Positions 17,817 through 27,005 of a stretch of DNA of 64,000 nt are shown in pieces. Numbering within the stretch: the stretch's first letter is position 1; every line of letters begins with the position of its first letter. The notes below the pieces were generated by a model that was not told the DNA's origin, did not search any database, and saw only the letters and a list, made by a program, of their open reading frames with translations. The position numbers were made by a program, and so were the translations under genes. Origin of the DNA: Alteraurantiacibacter hainanensis. GTDB taxonomy: Bacteria; Pseudomonadota; Alphaproteobacteria; Sphingomonadales; Sphingomonadaceae. Where the stretch lies: the NCBI RefSeq assembly GCF_036321025.1, contig NZ_JAZAPB010000001.1, positions 1,240,001 through 1,304,000 of the forward strand, read 5' to 3'.

Positions 17817-18793
17817 CAGATCTCTCCGTTCTCGACCTCGTTCCCGTCCGCGAAGGCAGCAATGTCTCCGAGGCGATTGCCGAAGCGGGGCAACTGGCGC
17901 AGGCCGCGGAAGCCGCCGGCTACAAGCGGTTCTGGGTTGCCGAACACCATGCCAGCGACGGGATTGCCGGCGGCGCGACCTCGGTCGTCCTGAGTCACAT
18001 CGGGCACGTGACGCAGACCATCCGCATCGGCGCAGGCGGCATCATGCTGCCCAACCACAACCCGTTCGTCATTGCCGAGCAGTTCGGCGCGCTGGACGCG
18101 CTGTTTCCGGGCCGGGTGGACCTGGGCCTTGGCCGGGCACCTGGCTCTGCACCGATCATCGGACAGGCGCTGCGCAAGGACCTGGCGCGGGCTTCCGAAT
18201 ATTTCCCGCAGGACGTGATCGAACTGCGCGCGCTGTTCACTGGCGATATCGACCTGCCGATCACCGCCACGCCCGGCCTTGGCGCGAAGGTCGAGCTGTG
18301 GATGCTGGGCTCCAGCCTGTTCGGCGCGCAGCTGGCAGCGAAGCTGGGCCTGCCCTACGCCTTCGCCAGCCACTTTGCGCCCACCCACCTCGACGAGGCG
18401 CTGCGCATCTACCGGCAGGATTTCCGCCCGTCCGAAGCGCTCGAGCAACCGCGCGTCATGGCCGCCATGAGCGTGATGTGCGCCGAGACCGATGCCGAGG
18501 CGAAGACGCTCGCCAGCAGCCAGGAACAGGCCTTCGTGCGCTTGCGCAGCGGCGATCCGGGCAAGCTGCCCCCGCCCGTGCCCGGCTACCGCGACAGCCT
18601 GCCGCCCGGCGCGCAGGCGATGCTGGAAAGCCTCGACGTGGCCCGTGCGGTCGGCTCCCCCGCCACGGTGAGAGAGGCCATCGGGCGGTTCGTGGAGCGC
18701 ACGAAAGCGGACGAGATCATCGTGTCCGGCGCCACGCACGATCCGGCCGCTCGCCGGGAATCGCTGCGACTGACGATGGAAAGTTTCGCCTGA
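17813..18793 (+). CDS. LLM class flavin-dependent oxidoreductase (MsnO8/YhbW-like)
   Basis: 326 aa with the luciferase-like monooxygenase fold. Characteristic segments are YKRFWVAEHHASDGIAG, IRIGAGGIMLPNHNPFVIAE and FPGRVDLGLGRAPG, which place it in the MsnO8/YhbW group of single-component LLM proteins. These use reduced FMN or F420-like flavin chemistry on unknown substrates. It is coupled to the preceding alpha/beta hydrolase by an ATGA overlap. The glutamate dehydrogenase gene follows after 128 bp and is probably separately transcribed. Confidence 0.87.
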   Translation: MTDLSVLDLVPVREGSNVSEAIAEAGQLAQAAEAAGYKRFWVAEHHASDGIAGGATSVVLSHIGHVTQTIRIGAGGIMLPNHNPFVIAEQFGALDALFPGRVDLGLGRAPGSAPIIGQALRKDLARASEYFPQDVIELRALFTGDIDLPITATPGLGAKVELWMLGSSLFGAQLAAKLGLPYAFASHFAPTHLDEALRIYRQDFRPSEALEQPRVMAAMSVMCAETDAEAKTLASSQEQAFVRLRSGDPGKLPPPVPGYRDSLPPGAQAMLESLDVARAVGSPATVREAIGRFVERTKADEIIVSGATHDPAARRESLRLTMESFA

Positions 18794-18921
18794 AACAAAG
18801 TGCTGGCATCGGCGCATCCGCAAGGATAGAGGCGCGCGGGAACTTCCGGTAAGGGCTTTCGCTGGAAGAAGGAGTCGCGGCGCCGGCTGTGGTGCCGCTG
18901 CTCTAGAGGAGACAGGCAAGC

Positions 18922-21900
18922 ATGGCGAAGACAGGCAGCACGTCCGCAGCTTTCAAGGAACTGACCAAGGAAGAGCGGGGCTTTGCCACCGTGCTGAAGG
19001 ATCGCATCAGCGATTCGCTGCTCCCCGGAGAAGTGCCCCTCGAAGGCAAGGCGCTGGACGAAGCCGCCGCCTTCCTCGTCGAAGCCGCGCGCGAGCGGGA
19101 GGACGGCAAGCCCGCGATCCTCGTGCGCACCGAATCCGGCGATCGCCGCTTCATGCGCATCGCCATCATCAACAAGGACATGTCGTTCCTGGTCGATTCC
19201 ATTGCCGCGACCATGGCGGTGCGCGGCCTGGCCATCGATACCCTCGTGCACCCCATCCTTCCCGTGCGCCGGCGCGAGGGCGCGCTGGTCGACGTGCCCG
19301 AGGGCGAGGGAACGGGTGAGAAGAAGGAAAGCTGGGTCTACATCGAGACCGCGCGGATCGACGCCAAGGACCGCCGCGAGCTGGAAGCCGAGCTGAAGGC
19401 CACCATCCTCGATGTGCGCGCGACCGTGGCCGACTGGCCGAAACTGCGCGATGCCATGACCCAGGATGCCGACCGCCTGCCCGACGCCGAAGGCGCCGCG
19501 CTGCTGCGCTGGCTGGCCGACGGCATGCTCACCCTGCTGGGACACGTCACCCGCAAGCGTGACGGCACGCAGACCGACGAGTTCGGGATCTGCCGCCGTT
19601 CCACGCCCGACCTGCTGGCCGACGACGCATTCGACAAGGCCTTCGCCTGGTTCGACGGCGACAAGGGTCACCAGGGCCGTGCGCCGCTGATCATCAAGGC
19701 CAACCGCCTTTCCAAGGTGCACCGGCGCGTGCCGCTGGACCTGTTCATCGTGCCGCTGATGGAAAAGGGCCGGGTCGAGGCGCTGAGCGTCCACGCCGGC
19801 ATCTGGACCAGCGCCGCGCTGGTTTCCGCCCCCGATACCGTGCCCGTGCTGCGTCAGCAGCTGAAGATCATCATGGACCGGCTGGATTTCGAACCCGGCA
19901 GTCACGACTACAAGTCGCTGGTCCACGCCCTCACCGCGCTGCCGCACGATGTCATCATCAGCTTCTCCGACGACGACATCACCCGCGTCGCCACCGCCAT
20001 GATGGGCCTGACCGACAGGCCGCGTCCGCGCGCCACCCTGGTGATTGCGCCGCTGGGCCGCCACGTCTTCGGCTTTGTCTGGCTGCCGCGCGACATGCTC
20101 TCCACGTCCGTAAGGTTGCAGGTGCAGGACATGCTGGAGGCGCAGACCGGTGCCTCCACCCTGGACTGGAGCCTGATGGTGGAAGGCGGCAACCTCGCGC
20201 TGCTGCGGTACGTCATGGATTTCCGCGGCAAGGGCAACAAGGCCGATGCCGCCGCGGTGGACCGCGCGCTGGGCGAGATGCTGCGCGGCTGGCACGACGC
20301 GGTGGAGGATGCGCTGGCGCAGGGCGAGGACGCCGGCCGCGCCGCAGCGCTTGCGGTGCGCTATGCCGAGAGCTTCCCCACCTTCTATCGCAACACCTAC
20401 AGCGCCGCGGAGGCCGCCGCCGATATTCATCGCCTGCGCCAGCTGGCCGCCCACGCCGAGGAAGGCGGGCCGGGCCGCGACGTGCGTCTGTTCCGCGCGG
20501 AGGCGGAGGACGATGATCGCCTGCACCTGAAGGTCTACCAGCACCACGGTTCGCTGCCGCTGTCGGATGCGGTGCCCGCGCTGGAGAATTTCGGCTTCCG
20601 CGTGCTGTCCGAAATCCCCTCGCGCCTGCAGGGTCAGGACGCTGGCACGATCCACGATTTCACCCTCGGCCTTCCCGCGGGCGTCACGCACGAGGACGTG
20701 CTGGCCCGCTCCGGCGATATCGAGGACGCCATTTCCTGCGTCCTCAACGCGCGGGCGGAGGACGACGTGTTCAACCGCCTGGTGGTGGTATCCGGGCTGG
20801 TGGCGAAGGAAACGGACTGGCTGCGGGCGTTCTATCGCTACCTGCGCCAGGCCAACATCGCCTTCACCATCTACACCGTGGTGGATGCGCTGGCAGGCGC
20901 GCCCAAGGTTACGCGCGGCCTGATCGACCTGTTCGCCGCGCTGCACGATCCCGCCGCCAAGGGTGACCGGGAGAAGGCCACGACCGCGCTCGACGACGAG
21001 ATCCGCGCCGGGCTGGGCGAAGTGACAGCCATCAACGACGATCGCATCCTGCGCCTGTACTGGTCCGCCATGCGCGCCGTGCTGCGCACCAACGCCTTCG
21101 CCCCCGCGGCAGAAGATGCGCTGGCCTTCAAGTTCGATTCCGCGCAGGTTCCCGGCCTGCCAAAGCCCGTGCCATGGCGCGAGATCTTCGTCTATTCGCG
21201 GCGGGTGGAAGGCGTTCATCTGCGCGCGGGCCCGGTGGCGCGCGGCGGCATCCGCTGGTCGGACCGGCGCGACGACTTCCGTACCGAGGTGCTGGGCCTG
21301 ATGAAGGCGCAGAAGGTGAAGAACGCGGTGATCGTGCCGACCGGCGCGAAGGGCGGCTTCTATCCAAAGCGCCTGCCCAACCCGGCCATCGACCGCGATG
21401 CCTGGTTCGCCGAGGGCAAGGAAAGCTACAAGCTCTACATCCGTACCCTGCTGTCGATCACCGACAACTACGAGGGCGACAAGGTCGTCCATCCCGAAGG
21501 CGTGGTGATTCACGACGGCGACGATCCCTATTTTGTCGTCGCCGCCGACAAGGGCACGGCGACCTTCTCCGACACCGCCAACGCCATCGCGCTGGAACGC
21601 GATTTCTGGCTGGGCGACGCCTTCGCCAGCGGCGGTTCCAACGGCTACGACCACAAGGAAATGGGCATCACCGCGCGCGGCGCCTGGATTTCGGTGCAGC
21701 GCCACTTCCTCGAAATGGGCGTGGACGTGCAGAAGGATCCGGTGCGCGTGGTGGGCTGCGGGGACATGTCGGGCGACGTCTTCGGCAACGGCATGCTGCT
21801 GTCGAAGTCGATCAAGCTCATCGCCGCTTTCGACCACCGGCATATCTTCATCGATCCCGATCCCGATCCGGCGGCCAGCTGGAAGGAGCGCAAGCGACTG

Positions 21901-23652
21901 TTCGACATGGAACGCTCGAACTGGGCCGAATACGACGAGAAGCTGATCTCGCGTGGCGGCGGAATCTATCCGCGCACCATGAAGCGGATCGAGCTTTCGA
22001 AACCGGCGATGGACGCGCTGGGCATCGACGAAGCGGAAATGGGTGAAGGCGGCATCGACCCCGACAGCCTGATCGCGGCCATCCTCAGCAGCCCCAACGA
22101 CCTGCTCTGGTTCGGCGGCATCGGCACCTACGTGAAGAGCTCCGACGAAAGCCATGCCGAGGTCGGCGACCCGTCCAACGACGGGCTGCGCGTGAACGGG
22201 GAAGACCTGCGCGTGAAGGTGATCGGCGAGGGCGCGAACCTGGGCGTCACCCAGGCAGGTCGCATCGAGTTCGCGCTTCAGGGCGGCCGGATAAACACCG
22301 ACTTCATCGACAACTCCGCCGGCGTCGACTGTTCCGACAACGAGGTGAACATCAAGATCGCGCTGGCCGCGGCGCGGCAGGCCGGTCGCCTGTCCGAGGA
22401 GCGCCGCAACGCGCTGCTGAAGGACATGACCGAGGAAGTCGCGGCGCTGGTGCTGGAAGACAACCGGCTGCAGGCGCTGGCGCTTTCCATTGCCGAGCGC
22501 GGGGGCAGCCGCACGGTCGGCGCGCAGGCCCAGCTGATCGAGACGCTGGAAGACCTCGGCGGGCTGGACCGTGACAACGAGGGCCTGGGCGATGCCGAGG
22601 ATCTCAAGCGTCGCTCCGCGGACGAGCGCGGCCTGACCCGGCCCGAGCTGGCCGTCCTTCTGTCGCATTCCAAGCTGGTGCTGCAGGACGCGGTGGAAGC
22701 GGGCCCGCTGGCCGGCGACGATGCCGCGGATCCGCTGGTGCTGGGCGATTTCCCGCCGCAGCTGCAGGAAAACTTCCGCAACCAGCTGCTGGGCCACCGC
22801 CTGCGCAACGAGATCGTGGGCACGGTGGTCGCCAACAAGATCGTCAACCGCATGGGCATGCTGCATCCCTTCGAACTGGCCGAGGAGGAGGGCTCGGGCC
22901 TTGCCGCGATCGGCAGCGGGTTCATCGCGGCCAGCAAGCTGCTGGGCATGGACGAGATCTGGGAAGCGCTGGACACCACGGCGATGCCCGAAACGGCGCG
23001 CCTCATGCTGTTCGACCAGGCCGCCCTCGCCCTGCGCGGACATATCGCGGACCTGCTCCGCGCTGGCGGAGGCACGATTTCGCCGTCGCGGCTGCGCGAG
23101 GAAATCGGCGATACCGTCCACGAGCTGACCGACAAGGTCGATACCCTGCTGGGCGACGAGGCACGCGCCCACGTCGACGGCATTTCCGCCCGCATGGTGG
23201 AGAAGGGTGCGCCGCAGAAGCTGGCCGACAACGTCGCGCGGCTGTTCGCCATCGACGGGGCCATCGGCATCGCCCGCCTGGCCAGCGAGACGGAGATCGC
23301 ACCGATCGAGCTTGCCAATGCCTTCATCAAGCTGGGCAGCCTGCTGGGCATCGACTGGGCGCAGTCGCGCGCGGCGATCATGTCGCCGTCCGATCCCTGG
23401 GAACGACTGCTGGTGGCGGGCCTTGCCCGTGATTTCCAGGCCATGCGCTTCGAATTCCTGCGCGGTCTCGCTCGCAAGCGGGGCAAGTCCTCGGGCGATC
23501 CGCTGGCCCTGATCGAGGAATGGGCCGCAGCGAACGAGAAGCCGGTGGAGCAATTCCGTCGCATGATCGGTCGCGCCCAGGCGGCAACGCCCGTCGCGCC
23601 CGCCATGCTGGCGCAAATCGCCAGCCAGGCACGCAACCTGTTGCATGGGTAA
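18922..23652 (+). CDS. gdhB: NAD-specific glutamate dehydrogenase, 180-kDa class
   Basis: 1576 aa, the length expected for the large NAD-GDH class found in proteobacteria and actinobacteria. A long N-terminal regulatory part with ACT-like regions occupies about residues 1-700. The catalytic core follows, with GPVARGGIRWSDRRDDFRTE (about 770-790) and VPTGAKGGFYPKR (about 805), then the Rossmann NAD-binding region with GCGDMSGDVFGNGM. It oxidatively deaminates glutamate to 2-oxoglutarate, so it is catabolic. AGGAGA lies before the ATG. A 1718-aa open frame on the opposite strand is a GC-bias shadow. Stand-alone transcription unit. The gene symbol follows common usage and may differ by genome. 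Confidence 0.95.
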   Translation: MAKTGSTSAAFKELTKEERGFATVLKDRISDSLLPGEVPLEGKALDEAAAFLVEAAREREDGKPAILVRTESGDRRFMRIAIINKDMSFLVDSIAATMAVRGLAIDTLVHPILPVRRREGALVDVPEGEGTGEKKESWVYIETARIDAKDRRELEAELKATILDVRATVADWPKLRDAMTQDADRLPDAEGAALLRWLADGMLTLLGHVTRKRDGTQTDEFGICRRSTPDLLADDAFDKAFAWFDGDKGHQGRAPLIIKANRLSKVHRRVPLDLFIVPLMEKGRVEALSVHAGIWTSAALVSAPDTVPVLRQQLKIIMDRLDFEPGSHDYKSLVHALTALPHDVIISFSDDDITRVATAMMGLTDRPRPRATLVIAPLGRHVFGFVWLPRDMLSTSVRLQVQDMLEAQTGASTLDWSLMVEGGNLALLRYVMDFRGKGNKADAAAVDRALGEMLRGWHDAVEDALAQGEDAGRAAALAVRYAESFPTFYRNTYSAAEAAADIHRLRQLAAHAEEGGPGRDVRLFRAEAEDDDRLHLKVYQHHGSLPLSDAVPALENFGFRVLSEIPSRLQGQDAGTIHDFTLGLPAGVTHEDVLARSGDIEDAISCVLNARAEDDVFNRLVVVSGLVAKETDWLRAFYRYLRQANIAFTIYTVVDALAGAPKVTRGLIDLFAALHDPAAKGDREKATTALDDEIRAGLGEVTAINDDRILRLYWSAMRAVLRTNAFAPAAEDALAFKFDSAQVPGLPKPVPWREIFVYSRRVEGVHLRAGPVARGGIRWSDRRDDFRTEVLGLMKAQKVKNAVIVPTGAKGGFYPKRLPNPAIDRDAWFAEGKESYKLYIRTLLSITDNYEGDKVVHPEGVVIHDGDDPYFVVAADKGTATFSDTANAIALERDFWLGDAFASGGSNGYDHKEMGITARGAWISVQRHFLEMGVDVQKDPVRVVGCGDMSGDVFGNGMLLSKSIKLIAAFDHRHIFIDPDPDPAASWKERKRLFDMERSNWAEYDEKLISRGGGIYPRTMKRIELSKPAMDALGIDEAEMGEGGIDPDSLIAAILSSPNDLLWFGGIGTYVKSSDESHAEVGDPSNDGLRVNGEDLRVKVIGEGANLGVTQAGRIEFALQGGRINTDFIDNSAGVDCSDNEVNIKIALAAARQAGRLSEERRNALLKDMTEEVAALVLEDNRLQALALSIAERGGSRTVGAQAQLIETLEDLGGLDRDNEGLGDAEDLKRRSADERGLTRPELAVLLSHSKLVLQDAVEAGPLAGDDAADPLVLGDFPPQLQENFRNQLLGHRLRNEIVGTVVANKIVNRMGMLHPFELAEEEGSGLAAIGSGFIAASKLLGMDEIWEALDTTAMPETARLMLFDQAALALRGHIADLLRAGGGTISPSRLREEIGDTVHELTDKVDTLLGDEARAHVDGISARMVEKGAPQKLADNVARLFAIDGAIGIARLASETEIAPIELANAFIKLGSLLGIDWAQSRAAIMSPSDPWERLLVAGLARDFQAMRFEFLRGLARKRGKSSGDPLALIEEWAAANEKPVEQFRRMIGRAQAATPVAPAMLAQIASQARNLLHG

Positions 23653-23701
23653 GGTGGGCCGCGCGCACCGCGCTTGACGCGCGGGTGCATTCTGGCCCAC
23701 C
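23653..23701. terminator. GC-rich inverted repeat after glutamate dehydrogenase
   Basis: Outer arms GGTGGGCC (23653-23660) and GGCCCACC (23694-23701) are perfectly complementary. An inner stem of about nine pairs (GCACCGCGC against GCGCGGGTGC with one bulged base) lies between them. The element begins at the dehydrogenase stop codon and ends 9 bp before the next gene. There is no U-run, so it may be a terminator helped by Rho, an mRNA 3'-end stabiliser or a structured 5' leader of the flavoprotein gene. Confidence 0.45.
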
Positions 23702-23710
23702 CGGTTAACC

Positions 23711-24934
23711 ATGAACCGGTATGATGTTGTCATCGTGGGCACGGGCCACGGCGGCGCGCAGGCGGCGATAGCCCTGCGCCAGTGCGGCTTCGAAGGCTCG
23801 ATCCGGATGATCGGGCGCGACCCGAAGCCGCCCTACGAACGCCCGCCGCTGTCGAAGGAATATCTCGCCGGCGAGAAACCCTTCGAACGCATCCTGATCC
23901 GCCCGGTACAGTTCTGGGCCGACCGCGACATCGAGCTCTCGCTGGGCGAGACGGTGACCAAGATCGATCCGGAACTGCGCGAACTGGTGCTCGCCTCGGG
24001 CGAGCGCGTGGAATTCGGACGCCTGATCTGGTCGGCCGGCGGCGATGCGCGGCGGCTGTCATGCCCCGGGGGGCATCTCGACGGGGTTCACGCCATACGC
24101 GATCAGCGCGACGTGGATTCGCTGAAGGCCGACATTGCGAACGGCGCCCGCCGCTTCGTCGTTGTCGGCGGCGGCTATATCGGCCTGGAAGCGGCCGCCG
24201 TCCTGCGCAGCCTCGATTGCGAGGTCACCCTGATCGAGACCGCGGATCGCCTGCTTTCGCGTGTCGCCGGGGAAGAGCTTTCCACCTTCTTCGCCGAGGA
24301 ACATCGCCGCCAGGGCGTGGACCTGCGGCTGGGCGAGAATGTCGAGGGGCTGGAAGGGCAAGGCCGGGTTTCGGGTGTCACGCTGGCAAGCGGGGAAACG
24401 CTTCCCTGCGATGCGGTGGTGGCCGGGATCGGCATCGTGCCTTCGGTCGGACCGCTGCTCGCGGCGGGCGCTGCCGGCGCCAACGGCGTCGACGTATCCG
24501 ACATCTGCCATACCAGCCTCGACAAGGTCTACGCCATTGGCGACTGCGCCGCCCACGCAAACCCCTATGCCAACGGCGCGGTCGTTCGCCTCGAAAGCGT
24601 GCAGAACGCCAACGACATGGCGAACACCGTGGCCAGGGCGATCTGCGGCGATCCGCAGCCCTACGCGGCCATGCCTTGGTTCTGGTCCAACCAGTACGAC
24701 ATCAAGCTGCAGACCGCGGGGCTGAGCCTCGACTACCATACGACAGTGCTGCGCGGCGACCCGGCGGATCGGCGCTTCTCCGTGATCTACCTTCGCGATG
24801 GCGTGGTGATCGCGGTCGACGCGGTGAACTGCACGAAGGATTATGCCCAGGGCGGCAAGCTGGTGAAGGCCCGCGCCCAGGTGGACCCGGAATTGCTGCG
24901 GGATACCGGGGTTCCGCTCAAGGAGATGATGTAA
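23711..24934 (+). CDS. FAD-dependent ferredoxin reductase-like oxidoreductase
   Basis: 407 aa with the putidaredoxin/rhodocoxin reductase architecture. The FAD-binding segment VGTGHGGAQAAIAL is at residues 9-22, PPYERPPLSKEYL is the family hallmark, and the NADH-binding segment VGGGYIGLEAAAVL lies near residue 152. The C-terminus has the YAIGDCAAHANPY segment. Such enzymes pass electrons from NADH to a [2Fe-2S] ferredoxin serving a P450 or ring dioxygenase, but no ferredoxin or oxygenase gene is adjacent, so it is an orphan component. Its 3' end overlaps queG on the other strand by 17 bp. Confidence 0.9.
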   Translation: MNRYDVVIVGTGHGGAQAAIALRQCGFEGSIRMIGRDPKPPYERPPLSKEYLAGEKPFERILIRPVQFWADRDIELSLGETVTKIDPELRELVLASGERVEFGRLIWSAGGDARRLSCPGGHLDGVHAIRDQRDVDSLKADIANGARRFVVVGGGYIGLEAAAVLRSLDCEVTLIETADRLLSRVAGEELSTFFAEEHRRQGVDLRLGENVEGLEGQGRVSGVTLASGETLPCDAVVAGIGIVPSVGPLLAAGAAGANGVDVSDICHTSLDKVYAIGDCAAHANPYANGAVVRLESVQNANDMANTVARAICGDPQPYAAMPWFWSNQYDIKLQTAGLSLDYHTTVLRGDPADRRFSVIYLRDGVVIAVDAVNCTKDYAQGGKLVKARAQVDPELLRDTGVPLKEMM

Positions 24935-25979
24935 GCCGGGCCAGCGCCCACTCGGCGGCTTCGGCCACTACCGGGTCGGCATCCTTCGCGAGCGAGCTGA
25001 CCTGCGGCAGCAGGGCGGCATTGCCGCTGTTGCCCGCCGCTATCAGGCAATTGCGCACGAACCTGTCGCGACCCACGCGCTTGATCGGAGAGCCCGAGAA
25101 CTTCGCCCTGAACGCGGCGTCGTCCAGCAGCAGCAGTTCGGCGAGGTCGGGGTCGGCCAGGTCCTCGCGCGGGGCCAGTTTGGCATGGCGCGCGGCGACA
25201 TCGGCGAACTTGTTCCAGGGGCAGACCGCAAGGCAATCGTCGCAGCCGTAGATGCGGTTGCCGATAGCTTCGCGAAATTCGTCCGGGATCGGACCCTTGT
25301 GCTCGATGGTCAGGTAGGAAATGCACCGCCGGGCATCGAGCCGGTAGGGTTCGGGAAAGGCGTTTGTCGGGCAGGCATCCTGGCAGGCCCGGCACGATCC
25401 GCAGCGGTCCTCGTGCGGCGCATCGGGCGAAAGCTCAAGCGTGGTGTAGATTGCTCCCAGGAACAGCCAGCTGCCGTGCTCGCGGCTGACGAGATTGGTA
25501 TGCTTGCCCTGCCAGCCGATCCCGGCCGCCTCCCCCAGCGGCTTCTCCATCACGGGCGCAGTATCGACGAAGACCTTCAGCTCGGTTCCCGGGCGTTGCT
25601 CCACCAGCCACCGCGCCAGGGCCTTCAGCGCCTTCTTCACGACGTCGTGGTAATCCCGGCCCTGCGCATAGACCGAGATCTTCGCGTCGCGCGCCATTTC
25701 CTCGCTCGCCAGCGGGTCGCCTTGCGGGGCATAGCTCATGCCAAGCGCGATGACGCTGCGCGCTTCGGGCCACATGCTGTGAGGCCCCTGCCGCACATCC
25801 GCCCGGTCCTGCATCCAGCCCATGTCGCCGTGGTATCCGGCATCCAGCCATTCGTGCAGGCGCTCCGCGCGCAGGGGGTCGTCCTGCGCGGGCGCAATGC
25901 CCACGGCGGCGAAACCCAGCTCGCGCGCCTTTGCCTTCAGCGCATCCTCAAGCGAAGTGGTCTCTTGCCCGTTAACCAT
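24918..25979 (-). CDS. queG: Epoxyqueuosine reductase
   Basis: 353 aa. The two [4Fe-4S] clusters are bound by CGSCRACQDACPT (about 193-205) and CDDCLAVCPWN (about 247-257), with the GWQGKHTNLVSREHGSW segment typical of the cobalamin-binding QueG core, and a HEAT-like C-terminal tail. It reduces epoxyqueuosine to queuosine in the wobble position of GUN-anticodon tRNAs. It is convergent with the flavoprotein gene and divergent from the ABC transporter gene. No other queuosine genes are in the window. Confidence 0.95.
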   Translation of the reverse strand: MVNGQETTSLEDALKAKARELGFAAVGIAPAQDDPLRAERLHEWLDAGYHGDMGWMQDRADVRQGPHSMWPEARSVIALGMSYAPQGDPLASEEMARDAKISVYAQGRDYHDVVKKALKALARWLVEQRPGTELKVFVDTAPVMEKPLGEAAGIGWQGKHTNLVSREHGSWLFLGAIYTTLELSPDAPHEDRCGSCRACQDACPTNAFPEPYRLDARRCISYLTIEHKGPIPDEFREAIGNRIYGCDDCLAVCPWNKFADVAARHAKLAPREDLADPDLAELLLLDDAAFRAKFSGSPIKRVGRDRFVRNCLIAAGNSGNAALLPQVSSLAKDADPVVAEAAEWALARLTSSP

Positions 25980-26024
25980 AAAGCGGGTTGTTCCCGTTCA
26001 TTCCTGCCCATTAGCTGATAGGAC

Positions 26025-27005
26025 ATGGATATGGCGACAGCTGACTTCGGCGCACAGGTGGATTGCGGGCGTGCTCTGGCGATAGAGGCTCGCGGCCTGG
26101 TAAAACGGTTCGATGGCACGCTGGCGGTGGACGGTGTAGATATCGCGGTGCCCGAAGGCGCGATCTACGGCATCCTCGGCCCCAACGGGGCAGGCAAGAC
26201 CACCACGCTGCGCATGCTGCTGGGCATCATCGATCCCGACGAGGGCTATCGCCGTGTGCTCGGCGCCGAAAATCCCCAGCACGTCGCGCGCCGCATCGGC
26301 TATCTCCCCGAGGAACGCGGCCTCTACCCGGCGATGAAGGCCTACGAGGCGATCGGCTTCATGGGCGCGCTGCGCGGGCTTCCGCAGGACGAGGGTCGCA
26401 GGCGCGGCAAGGCGCTGATGGAGCAGCATGGCCTGGGTCACGCCATCGACAGGCAGATCCGCCAGCTGTCGAAAGGCATGGCGCAGACCGTGCAACTGCT
26501 CGGCACGCTCGTGCACGATCCGCAACTGGTGGTGTTCGACGAGCCATTCAGCGGCCTCGACGCGATCAACCAGGGCAAGCTGGAAGGGCTGATCCGCAGC
26601 CTCGCCGACAAGGGCACCACGGTCATCTTCTCCACCCACGTCATCGCCCATGCGGAGCGCCTGTGCGAGGACATCGCCATCATCGCCGGCGGCAAGGTGC
26701 CCTATGCCGGCAGCGTGGAGGAAGCGCGCGACCGCATTCCCGCGCAGGTGCGGCTGGAAACGCGCAATGCCGACGGAACCTGGCGCGCGGCCCTGCCCGC
26801 AGATGCCCGGCGCAACGGTGCTTTCTGGCATTTCGCCCTGCCCGAAAGCGGGGTGGAGCCGCTGCTGAAATCGCTGATCGACGGCGACGCGGGCATACAG
26901 TCGCTTTCCATCGAGCGCGCGGGCCTGCACGATGCCTTCGTCGCCATCGCCGGCGAAGCGGCGGCGCGCGACATGGTGAGCGGTGATGCGGGAGGCGAGG
27001 CATGA
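26025..27005 (+). CDS. ABC transporter ATP-binding protein (NatA-like)
   Basis: 326 aa. The Walker A GPNGAGKTT is at residues 52-60, the signature region reads QLSKGMAQ and Walker B is LVVFDEPFSGLD. A C-terminal extension of about 90 residues (DUF4162-like) is typical of NatA-type exporters. It energises the permease encoded next, whose ATG overlaps this stop by four bases. The family exports sodium, drugs or lipids, and the substrate is not predictable. A second ATG two codons in (26031) is also possible as start. Confidence 0.9.
   Translation: MDMATADFGAQVDCGRALAIEARGLVKRFDGTLAVDGVDIAVPEGAIYGILGPNGAGKTTTLRMLLGIIDPDEGYRRVLGAENPQHVARRIGYLPEERGLYPAMKAYEAIGFMGALRGLPQDEGRRRGKALMEQHGLGHAIDRQIRQLSKGMAQTVQLLGTLVHDPQLVVFDEPFSGLDAINQGKLEGLIRSLADKGTTVIFSTHVIAHAERLCEDIAIIAGGKVPYAGSVEEARDRIPAQVRLETRNADGTWRAALPADARRNGAFWHFALPESGVEPLLKSLIDGDAGIQSLSIERAGLHDAFVAIAGEAAARDMVSGDAGGEA

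Noticed and set aside
18586..23742. 1718-aa open frame opposite the glutamate dehydrogenase
   Set aside because: It mirrors the GC-rich third-position pattern of the real gene, is rich in His/Gln/Arg/Gly, lacks a ribosome binding site and resembles no protein family. The same holds for long frames opposite glnE, dxs, thrS and the island genes.
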